A stretch of 43,465 nt of DNA from Deltaproteobacteria bacterium (lineage in GTDB: Bacteria; Desulfobacterota; Dissulfuribacteria; Dissulfuribacterales; QOAL01), in contig JALWNK010000042.1 of the NCBI GenBank assembly GCA_026995935.1, positions 1-43,465 on the forward strand, written 5' to 3'. The position numbers and the translations under genes were made by a program. The notes below the pieces were generated by a model. That model saw only the letters and a program-made list of their open reading frames with translations, searched no databases and was not told the DNA's origin. Each line of letters begins with the position of its first letter. Position 1 is the first letter of the stretch. Of the stretch, positions 35,344 through 42,329 are shown piece by piece.

Positions 35344-36564
35344 TTATTGTTTTTCTATTATCCACCTGTGGGGAATATAAATGAGGCACATCTCCTTTGG
35401 GTCAGCCCTTACGGTAAAGGTCAGGATGCCTTCTGCCATGTCAAATACCTGGATGGCATGCTCGTCAAGGAGGTAAACATACCATTTATAGAGGCCAGAA
35501 AGAAGTGGAAGTTCAGGGATTTCAAGGCTTATGGTGGCGTTTTTACACCCTTTTATGGGAGCAATCTCATCCGCCTTTGTTGACGAAAAAAATATCTTGA
35601 GACCATCATCCCTTTCAAGGACCAGGGCAACATGAAATATTGCGTGAGCATCAAGGACCTTGGCCTTTATCTCCAAAAACATCCTTTCATGGGACTGAAA
35701 TTTAAGGGATTCCTGGCCCTTTGCGTTTAGCAGGCGAATCTCTTCAAGCTTTACCGGGGCCGAATCTCCCCCAGTCTGTCTCTGCTCTTCCTGTGTGGGG
35801 ATATTTATTGGAAGCTCATCCTCTTCAAGGCCATTTTTCCTCCGCTGGTACTGTTCGTAGGCGGCTACCACGTTTTCCGTCTCCCCAAAGGCCTCAATTT
35901 TTCCGTCCTTTAGCCAGATGGCCCGCTGGCAAAGGTTTCTTATCTGGTACATGTTATGGGAGCAAAAGAGTATGGTCTTGCCGGCCTTCCTGAAGGACAT
36001 GATCCTGTCGAGGCTCTTTTTCTGAAAGTGTATGTCCCCTACGGATAGAAATTCATCCACCAGGAGAACGTCCGGGTCCGTGCAGGTGGCAACTGCAAAT
36101 GCAAGGCGCACAAACATGCCGGATGAATAGGTCTTTACGGGTCTATCGAGAAAAAGGGGGTCAAGCTCTGAAAACTCGACGATCTCAGGGTATATGGCTT
36201 CCACTTCCCTTTTGCCAAGGCCAAGGATGGCCGCCTGAAGGTACACGTTTTCCCTTCCTGAAAGCTCTGGATGAAAGCTAGAGCCAAGCTCAAGAAGGGC
36301 TGAAACCCTTCCTTTCAGTTTGCACTGTCCAGATGTTGGCCTGAGCGTGCCTGCAAGAATCTTCAAAAGCGTGCTTTTCCCTGCCCCGTTTTCACCTATG
36401 AGCCCAAAGGTCTCTGCCTCCTTTACATTAAAAGAGATGTTGTTAAGGGCCTCAAAATCCACGTGAAAGGGCCGCCTCAGTATGATCTCCTTAAGTCTGT
36501 CCGCAGGCCGCTTGTATAGCCTGTAGACCTTTTTAAGCCTTTCTACTTCAATTGGGTATTCCAC
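35344..36564 (-). CDS. wzt: O-antigen ABC exporter ATPase with C-terminal glycan-binding domain
   Basis: A 406-residue ATPase. The nucleotide-binding domain has Walker [15 protein letters not shown] (~56-70), the signature as [12 protein letters not shown] (~146), Walker [13 protein letters not shown] and H-loop FCSHNM. After ~265 a Wzt_C-type beta-sandwich follows ([29 protein letters not shown] onward), which recognises the modified end of the finished glycan in ABC-dependent O-antigen systems. With the Wzm permease upstream it forms the exporter. The C-terminal domain implies that chain-end modification (by the methyltransferase or acetyltransferase nearby) licenses export. Confidence 0.94.
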   Translation of the reverse strand: MEYPIEVERLKKVYRLYKRPADRLKEIILRRPFHVDFEALNNISFNVKEAETFGLIGENGAGKSTLLKILAGTLRPTSGQCKLKGRVSALLELGSSFHPELSGRENVYLQAAILGLGKREVEAIYPEIVEFSELDPLFLDRPVKTYSSGMFVRLAFAVATCTDPDVLLVDEFLSVGDIHFQKKSLDRIMSFRKAGKTILFCSHNMYQIRNLCQRAIWLKDGKIEAFGETENVVAAYEQYQRRKNGLEEDELPINIPTQEEQRQTGGDSAPVKLEEIRLLNAKGQESLKFQSHERMFLEIKAKVLDAHAIFHVALVLERDDGLKIFFSSTKADEIAPIKGCKNATISLEIPELPLLSGLYKWYVYLLDEHAIQVFDMAEGILTFTVRADPKEMCLIYIPHRWIIEKQ

Positions 36565-36582
36565 AACTCTTGATCAAGTGTC

Positions 36583-37371
36583 TTACAGTTCGTCTGTGAT
36601 GCCAGGCTTTAAAAGGGAAAACACTGTTGAGCCTACAAGAAAAATTATCACCGATAATATAATCGATACTGCCAAATCCTTTAAGTTTACATGGCCGCCT
36701 ATGAACATCTTTTGATAACATCTTGTAAGCCATGTCAAGGGATTGCAAAGGAGTATCCACTTGAACCTGGCAGGCACCATGGATTCCGGATAGAGGATGG
36801 GTGTTACGTAGAACCAGAGCTGGAGTCCCACGTTTATTATCTGGACAAAGTCTCTGTAAAGGGCGCAAAGCGCGGCAAAGAGGTAGCCAAAGCCCGCAGT
36901 CATTACCACTTGTGCCAAAAGTACTGCTGGCAGATACAAAAGGCCCGCAGCCTTTAGGCACTTAAATTTCCAAAGAAGACCAATATAAATGATGGTTCCA
37001 AAGATCTGGGGCAAAAGAGAGGTAAATACCGGTACTGCAGGGAGTATTTCCAGGGGAAACACAGTCTGCTTGAGAAGGGCAGACTGGCTTATAAGGGAAT
37101 TTGCAGAAAGGTTCAGTGCCTCGGAAATACTTATCCACGGCAGAAGGCCTGCCAAGAGGTAAAAGAAGTAGCCTGCGGTTGTAGGAAGCTCTGGAATCTT
37201 GACCTTTAGTACCAGTGCAAAAAAGACATAGAAGATGGCAATGGTGGCTATTGGAAGGATAAGGGTCCAGACAAGGCCAATTACCGAGCCTGCATACCTG
37301 GCCTTGATGTCTCTTTTTACCCACAGGGCAAGAAGAAAACGGTTTTTTATCAAAATACGCAGAACATTCAT
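36583..37371 (-). CDS. wzm: O-antigen ABC exporter permease
   Basis: A 262-residue ABC-2 type permease with about six TM segments; NRFLLALWVKRDIKARYAGSVIGLVWTLILPI at the N terminus is characteristic of Wzm/TagG-type proteins. Other marks are LLAGLLPWISISEALNLSANSLI and the re-entrant-type ILYPESMVPARFKWILLCNPL. It moves undecaprenyl-linked polysaccharide across the inner membrane together with Wzt, encoded 18 bases downstream. It is the first gene of the minus-strand polysaccharide operon. Its start (37371) lies in a 118-base gap that also holds the terminator of the upstream unit; no clear promoter was picked out. Confidence 0.93.
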   Translation of the reverse strand: MNVLRILIKNRFLLALWVKRDIKARYAGSVIGLVWTLILPIATIAIFYVFFALVLKVKIPELPTTAGYFFYLLAGLLPWISISEALNLSANSLISQSALLKQTVFPLEILPAVPVFTSLLPQIFGTIIYIGLLWKFKCLKAAGLLYLPAVLLAQVVMTAGFGYLFAALCALYRDFVQIINVGLQLWFYVTPILYPESMVPARFKWILLCNPLTWLTRCYQKMFIGGHVNLKDLAVSIILSVIIFLVGSTVFSLLKPGITDEL

Positions 37372-37409
37372 ACCGTCAGAACCAGAATAACAGTCTAATT
37401 ACCAATAAA

Positions 37410-37452
37410 AATTAAAAAAAAATAAAAAAAGCGGGAGGTTTAAACCCCCCGC
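37410..37452 (-). terminator. Strong Rho-independent terminator after the 37490-38395 gene
   Basis: On the minus strand an 8-bp GC-rich stem (arms 37431-37438 and 37445-37452, one mismatch) with a 6-base loop is followed by a long T-rich tract (complement of the A run at 37410-37430). It separates the exported-protein unit from wzm. Confidence 0.88.
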
Positions 37453-37489
37453 TTCTACTAGTTCAATTGGGCTTTATTATACTAATGAA

Positions 37490-38395
37490 TTAGTATCCAG
37501 CGCCTGTACAACCACAACCTGGCTGGCTAGCCTGACGTTCTTCTCCGTTACATTCAGCAGCCAACAGTGTCTGCTGTGCACCGAAGAGTGTGCTGCTGAT
37601 GTAGGAGTATGCCATTCCGTCTATTGAGCTTGGAGTGGCAGGGAACGTCCACTGTATGAAGCCGTCTATATAGTCAAGAGGCATACCAGGAATGTTGCAA
37701 GGTATGATCTTATTTAACTCTAGAGGCATGTTGATATTTACAGACTTTGATTCTTCCTCATCGTTGTAAACGAGAACAGTCTGTGCATTAGCTGGATCTG
37801 TAAGCCATACAACTACGGTTGTAGCAGCGTTATATGTTGGGTCTATCCAGTAACGCATATCAACAGTGGTGCCACCGCGGATACCATAAGTAAGTTGATA
37901 AAGGGTGCTTGCTGTCATGGCCCTTGGATCGAAGCCTGCCTGGAAATCATTTATACTCAGGGGTACAACAGGAATGAATATGGCATCCTTCCTTGCTGTA
38001 TCAACCAGAAACGCATTGGCACTGATTGTCATATTCCGATTGTTGGGATCGGCAACGAATACCAGGTAGCCATCTTTGTCGTTGAGCCCTCTACCGGAGT
38101 TGGCCTTCCAGGAAAATCCATAAAGGTCATCGTCGGTACAGGTAAATGTTCCGTCTGTTACGTGCGTAGAATTAGTAGCAAAGAAAGTCCAGTAAACGGT
38201 TCCTGAAGCGGTTGCATTATGATCTGTACAGTTGAATTCACAAAGGATACCAACCACTGTATCAACAGTGCTTCCGTTGTGGTAGACGGAAGGTACAAGT
38301 GCACCCTTTTCATAAATGCCTAGTGTTACTGCCTGTGCCTGCACTGCCAGCAGTATCAGGCCCATAAATGCAAGAAATCCTGTTAACTTTCTCAT
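37490..38395 (-). CDS. Exported protein of unknown function, cysteine-rich C-terminus
   Basis: I do not recognise this 301-residue protein. It has a clear Sec signal peptide (MRKLTGFLAFMGLILLAVQAQA). The rest appears beta-rich and low in charge, with many Asn/Thr/Ser residues and several N-X-S/T sequons (HNGS, FNCT, HNAT, TNST, RNMT). The end is ECNGEERQASQPGCGCTGAGY, with paired cysteines and no PEP-CTERM or LPXTG signal. AGGAGAGAAATT gives an excellent ribosome site, and a strong terminator follows, which suggests high expression and a structural surface role (inference). It is the last gene of the minus-strand exported-protein unit. Confidence 0.8.
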   Translation of the reverse strand: MRKLTGFLAFMGLILLAVQAQAVTLGIYEKGALVPSVYHNGSTVDTVVGILCEFNCTDHNATASGTVYWTFFATNSTHVTDGTFTCTDDDLYGFSWKANSGRGLNDKDGYLVFVADPNNRNMTISANAFLVDTARKDAIFIPVVPLSINDFQAGFDPRAMTASTLYQLTYGIRGGTTVDMRYWIDPTYNAATTVVVWLTDPANAQTVLVYNDEEESKSVNINMPLELNKIIPCNIPGMPLDYIDGFIQWTFPATPSSIDGMAYSYISSTLFGAQQTLLAAECNGEERQASQPGCGCTGAGY

Positions 38396-38480
38396 AATTT
38401 CTCTCCTTTTCTGTTTTTGATTTTTGAAAACTCCCTTAGATGTTACTCTTACGCCTAAATTTTATTTACCTCCCTTTCCA

Positions 38481-38948
38481 TCACCTCCTTTCCTTTAGTG
38501 TTTTTTTATGCCCTGTTTCTGAACCATTTTTTTCTGGTACATGATACCATTCAGATCCGATTTTTTTCCACTTATCCTTCACTTCTGATGGAAAAACATG
38601 CTTGCTACCGAGCGCTGGAATGAAATATTTTATGTCTACCGTGACAGTAGCATTATCGTCACTGATGTTAATGTCCTTGATTTTTACTTCCTTGAATACC
38701 AACGTCCCTGTTCGCGTATATACACTTATTGGGACCTTTTCTCTGTAGTCAGGCTCTTCTAATTGATAGCAGGTAATCATGTCCCCTGTCAACTTTGAAT
38801 TCCAGTATTTTTTGGCCCTTTCCCTCAATATCTTGCTGTCGTCCTGACCGAACAACCAACCATACGAAACGCCTCTACCCATTAGAAGGATAAGCACTGC
38901 CAGTGTAACGGCCAGCCTGCCGTGTTTACTTCTCAGTTTACTTCTCAT
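38481..38948 (-). CDS. Small exported protein of unknown function
   Basis: A 155-residue protein with a basic N terminus and a hydrophobic segment (LAVTLAVLILLMGRGVSYGW, ~12-31) that may be a signal peptide or anchor. The mature part (ILRERAKKYWNSKLTGDMITCYQLEEPDYREKV, then alternating strands) has an NTF2-like or cystatin-like size and pattern, but I cannot name a family. It overlaps the upstream gene by 11 bases, the ATG lying inside the last codons of that gene, so the two are translationally coupled. It is 85 bases ahead of the gene at 37490-38395. Confidence 0.72.
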   Translation of the reverse strand: MRSKLRSKHGRLAVTLAVLILLMGRGVSYGWLFGQDDSKILRERAKKYWNSKLTGDMITCYQLEEPDYREKVPISVYTRTGTLVFKEVKIKDINISDDNATVTVDIKYFIPALGSKHVFPSEVKDKWKKIGSEWYHVPEKNGSETGHKKTLKERR

Positions 38949-39912
38949 TTTCAGCCTCAGCTTCCCTTTTGGCGTCTATATCTTCCTGTGTGAGCAGCAA
39001 GGGATAATCCTGCCATAGAATGCCCTCTTTTCTTTGACTCAAGAGTATGTTGTATATCGTGTAATTCTGGACAAAAGGAAACGACTCGATAAAAAGGGTC
39101 CACTCGTCTTTTGGCCGTCTGAAGCAGTACTGTCCGCTTCCAAGTGTTTTGGCCAGGAGTGTGCCATTATCGTCGGTCATAAGCACATCTTCAAGGCCCT
39201 CCCCTGGATCGTACAGGTTGTTGTTGTTGATGTCGTAATAGACGTGTCCACATTGAATCCATCTTGGATTGGGCCCCTGTGGCCTTGCAAGGATTAAGAC
39301 AAGCATGTATATGTTGGCTTGCTGCGTGTCGGTCAGCTTTGCAACGCCTCCACAGTATCCAACACCCATTTCCACATACTGGTTATCAAAAAAGGCCTGC
39401 CTATTGTTTCTCGAAAGTCCATTATCAATGGAACGACTAATATTCTTAAACAGGAGATCGGCGCCCTGCATTGGGTCTATATATTCTCTCATTATTACCC
39501 CGGAACTCTCAACGTGAAGGCTTTCAGGGATGTAGCCCTTGGCCTCAAGGGCAAGTCTAGTGTTATTTGCGCCTAAGGCATCCAAGGTTCCTGAAATGGC
39601 ACTGTCGCAAAGTGTTTGAGCCACTGCGTCCAGTGTATCGTTTTCCAAAAGAGGCAGTATGTCGGTATAGGCCTCGGCGATGGTGCCATTTGTGCTAAAT
39701 ATCTGTTGGTCGTCAGATGTTTTTAAGTCAAAAGGATGCGATCTAAGCCTCAATAGGGAGGCCTTAATAAATTGGCGTGCCTGGGCTATCTGATCCTTTT
39801 CTCTGTTTTTAGAATTGGAATTGGCCTGTGGGGCCAGACTATTGTCTGCAAAAGCCACACCTTGAAAGGCCAATAAATATAAAAAAACTGTGAGAAGAAG
39901 TTTAGTACGCAT
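38938..39912 (-). CDS. Exported protein with SdrD-B/dockerin-like calcium-binding segment
   Basis: The real start is probably ATG at 39912, which gives a normal signal peptide (MRTKLLLTVFLYLLAFQGVAFA); a longer frame to 40230 overlaps the neighbouring gene with unlikely sequence. The mature ~300 residues begin with a low-complexity Gln/Asn segment, then helical regions. Near the end (~225-270) is YYDINNNNLYDPGEGLEDVLMTDDNGT...GQYCF, which resembles Cna-B/SdrD-B domains with their DxNxNxxxDxxE-type calcium loop. No anchor is visible, so it may be periplasmic or secreted. Together with the small protein downstream it forms an overlapping pair. The family is not recognised beyond this segment. 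Confidence 0.72.
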   Translation of the reverse strand: MRTKLLLTVFLYLLAFQGVAFADNSLAPQANSNSKNREKDQIAQARQFIKASLLRLRSHPFDLKTSDDQQIFSTNGTIAEAYTDILPLLENDTLDAVAQTLCDSAISGTLDALGANNTRLALEAKGYIPESLHVESSGVIMREYIDPMQGADLLFKNISRSIDNGLSRNNRQAFFDNQYVEMGVGYCGGVAKLTDTQQANIYMLVLILARPQGPNPRWIQCGHVYYDINNNNLYDPGEGLEDVLMTDDNGTLLAKTLGSGQYCFRRPKDEWTLFIESFPFVQNYTIYNILLSQRKEGILWQDYPLLLTQEDIDAKREAEAENEK

Positions 39913-40069
39913 CAAGTATCTTATCGCAAATTGGATGCCAATACAGCATGAGTTTTTTTTGGAGAATGCATGGAACGGCTGCTGTTTTTTTGGGTAAGAA
40001 ATATGATTCAAAACCGGGCCTGGCCAATTTTGTGCACGGCTGTTTATTATTGACCATGTATCTAAGAGG

Positions 40070-41260
40070 TTAAAAAGGCCCGAATAATAGGCCGATTGTT
40101 GAGCCCGCATTGTTGGCAAAAAGGAGATCAATGGCCCCGTCGCCATCAATGTCCACGAAGGAAAAGTCCCTAGGAAGGCTGCCAGCAGGTTTTTGGGCAA
40201 GTTGCCAGCCATTGGCATTCCTTTTTGCAATGAAGAGTTTCATTTCCTCTCCAAGGGCAAGCATTGCCGGGTGTCCTGGCCCCTTTCCCATGGCTGCAAG
40301 ACCGCTAAATCCCCAGGAAGGGGCTGGTATTTTGTCTGTGTACTGGATTCCGCCTTTACAGTCCCCGTAAAAGATCATGCACGCCTTGCCTACCTCTAAG
40401 GATACAGCGGCATCAACGCATCCGTCACCGTTGAGGTCGGCAAGTTTTACGTATTCGGGGCCGTCTTTTACCATTCCACGCGGTGTCCCAGGTTTTTTAA
40501 TATTAACCTTCTTGAATCGTCTGTGTCCCATGTTTATGGCTGCAACTACAGAGCCGTTTCTTTTCTCCACCCAGAAGATATCCGTCTGTCCGTCGCCGTT
40601 CCAGTCGCCTAGTTCTACGTTTTCTGTTAGGGGACGGGCCTTTATCTTTTGGCCGGTGAATTGGAAAAAGCCCTTTCCTCCCCATAGTACAAGCACGCTG
40701 TTTCCCTGGTGCCCTGCAAGTACTATATCCTTTCGCCCGTCACCATCTATGTCACCGCACTGTATGCTTTTTGCGTTTAGCCAAACCTTGAAAGATGCCT
40801 TCTTGATAAACCCATCTCCACTATTCTCCCAGTACTGTACCTGAAATATTCCCTCGCAGGCAAGTAACAGGTCAGGTCTTCCGTCATGGTTCCAGTCAGT
40901 TACAGTAATCTTCCCGGGATGATAACCAACCTGTTCCTTGCCATATACAGGCCCCGTCTTGAAGGTTCTGTTGGGGCCGCCCCAAAAGATTTTGAGCTGG
41001 CTCTTTCCATGGCTCACAACAGCTATATCCTTATAGCCATCGCCATTGAAATCTACTGCTACAGGCGACAATGGGCAGTCCCCTGATTCCAGAGTGATAT
41101 ATGGGCTGCTTTGAGCTTTTGGGGCCACTGATTTTGCCTTAAGCCCGCTGGATTTGTCGTGGCTGGCATTCATGTGTGTTGAACATCCAGATAAAACCCA
41201 GATTATTGCAATAAATACAGCCAAAAACGTCAAGCCAGGTCTTAATTTTTTTCTATTCAT
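40070..41260 (-). CDS. FG-GAP/VCBS-repeat lipoprotein
   Basis: About 396 residues. The signal peptide ends in a lipobox (VLSGCS), so the mature protein should be lipidated and membrane-anchored. Five or more FG-GAP/VCBS repeats follow with Asp-rich calcium loops: DFNGDGYKDIAVV, DWNHDGRPDLLLA, DIDGDGRKDIVLA, DWNGDGQTDIFWV, DLNGDGCVDAAVS and DIDGDGAIDLLFA. Together they would make a beta-propeller with a Ca ion per blade, typical of integrin-like adhesion or interaction proteins. ATG at 41260 with GAGG upstream is preferred to a GTG at 41281. It lies 157 bases upstream of the coupled pair ending at 38481. Confidence 0.88.
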   Translation of the reverse strand: MNRKKLRPGLTFLAVFIAIIWVLSGCSTHMNASHDKSSGLKAKSVAPKAQSSPYITLESGDCPLSPVAVDFNGDGYKDIAVVSHGKSQLKIFWGGPNRTFKTGPVYGKEQVGYHPGKITVTDWNHDGRPDLLLACEGIFQVQYWENSGDGFIKKASFKVWLNAKSIQCGDIDGDGRKDIVLAGHQGNSVLVLWGGKGFFQFTGQKIKARPLTENVELGDWNGDGQTDIFWVEKRNGSVVAAINMGHRRFKKVNIKKPGTPRGMVKDGPEYVKLADLNGDGCVDAAVSLEVGKACMIFYGDCKGGIQYTDKIPAPSWGFSGLAAMGKGPGHPAMLALGEEMKLFIAKRNANGWQLAQKPAGSLPRDFSFVDIDGDGAIDLLFANNAGSTIGLLFGPF

Positions 41261-41337
41261 TAGGAGCCTCTTTTTTAGCACTTTTGCTATTTAAACATGG
41301 ATAGTAAAACAGCATAGGATGATTGGAAAGGGTGCAA

Positions 41338-41907
41338 CTACAGGCCGGCGATTTTTTGGGCAGCCATGATGCAGACGATTCTATCCTCGTTTTTCAGGTC
41401 TCTGCTTTTTAAAAGGGCCTTTTGGTATCTTTTGCAGCTTCCGGCCTCTTGGGCTAGGCCTGATTTGTCAAGAACCTCTGCCAGGCCTTCAAAGGCACTT
41501 GAAAGGTAGGGATGATAATGGAGGGCCTTCAACAACATTTTGGCAGATTCAGGGTAGTTGAGGTTGAGGTTTTCCACGGTAGCCGCCTGGGTGTATCCGT
41601 TAAAAATCATGGGCCAATATCCCAATGGCCTCAGAAAGGCCTGTTTTTCAGCAAAAAGTATTGGAATGGCCGCTTGAACTATGGCGTGTTTTGCTTCGTA
41701 AGCCCTTGTATGGATAATGGCATTTTTCAAGACTCCCACCAGTATGCCAAGCTTGTTGCAGTGATAGTTTTTTTCCATGTCTTGCACGAAAAAATAAGAT
41801 GAAAGAATTAACATGGTAAAAGAAAAGCTAACAATCAAGACGCTGCTAATCTTTAGTTTATTCATTTCAGCAGACCATTTCTTCAAACTCTGACTTTTTA
41901 TTGTCAT
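41338..41907 (-). CDS. Single-pass membrane protein with TPR-like tail, unknown function
   Basis: The start is uncertain: ATG at 41907 is used here; ATGs at 41973 and 41865 are also in frame and none has an ideal ribosome site. The product has one TM helix near its N terminus (ISSVLIVSFSFTMLILSSYFFVQ) and an extracytoplasmic helical region. In that region NLNYPESAKMLLKALHYHPYLSSAFEGLAEVLDKSGLAQEAGSCKRYQKALL resembles a pair of TPR units. The family is unknown. It is the first gene of the minus-strand exported-protein cluster and is divergent from the GEVED gene. TPR membrane proteins of this size often help assemble surface structures (inference). Confidence 0.65.
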   Translation of the reverse strand: MTIKSQSLKKWSAEMNKLKISSVLIVSFSFTMLILSSYFFVQDMEKNYHCNKLGILVGVLKNAIIHTRAYEAKHAIVQAAIPILFAEKQAFLRPLGYWPMIFNGYTQAATVENLNLNYPESAKMLLKALHYHPYLSSAFEGLAEVLDKSGLAQEAGSCKRYQKALLKSRDLKNEDRIVCIMAAQKIAGL

Positions 41908-41973
41908 CCCATAATCTATCTTCTCCTTTTCTTTTTTACAAGCTTCATGTCCTGGCCTGTGGAGCATAATCAT

Positions 41974-42329
41974 GTGTTGGTGTGATTTAAGACAATAGCT
42001 CAGCTCATCCCAAAAGGCCCTTTTGTAAAAGCCCCTCTAAAGGGTGAAACAGCCGCAACGCCTCTGGAGAATGTGTGTGGTGTCATGAATTTTAGAAGGT
42101 GAAGGAAAATACATACGTGAATGAGGCTAGAAAGGTTCTAGATAGGATGGAACTGGCGAGTTTTATGTTTTAACGAACTGATTTAATTAAAAAAAACTGT
42201 AATGGCATAAAACTGGCATGTCTCAAGAGTTTCAGAAAGTAGTGTCTTGTCCAAAAGGAGGCACGCTGGTTGCTCATTAGAAAGACAATACTGGAAAGAT
42301 TCAATTTTTTTATATGGAGGTAATTCCAA
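41974..42329. other. Divergent intergenic region upstream of the GEVED gene
   Basis: About 350 bases with no convincing gene. It contains a sigma-54-type promoter at 42259-42274 and a ribosome site GGAGG at 42316-42320 for the plus-strand gene. A second, weaker GG-N10-GC match lies at 42203-42218. I looked for a c-di-GMP riboswitch and did not find its conserved core. Confidence 0.6.
42259..42274 (+). promoter_or_regulatory. Sigma-54 (-24/-12) promoter of the GEVED gene
   Basis: AGGCACG-N4-TTGCT matches the consensus TGGCACG-N4-TTGCW at every position but the first, with GG (42260-42261) and GC (42272-42273) ten bases apart. Transcription would start near 42285, about 45 bases before the ATG. 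Confidence 0.72.

Noticed and set aside
39913-40230. 106-residue N-terminal extension of the exported protein at 38938-39912
   Set aside because: It overlaps the FG-GAP gene and would bury a normal signal peptide; ATG 39912 is a better start.
42040-42090. Possible c-di-GMP (GEMM) riboswitch before the GEVED gene
   Set aside because: A few GC-rich pieces looked similar, but the conserved GEMM core and paired stems are not present.
42203-42218. Second sigma-54-like site (TGGCATA-N4-TGGCA)
   Set aside because: The spacing fits, but the -12 element is poorer than the site at 42259-42274 and it lies further from the start; it may be chance.
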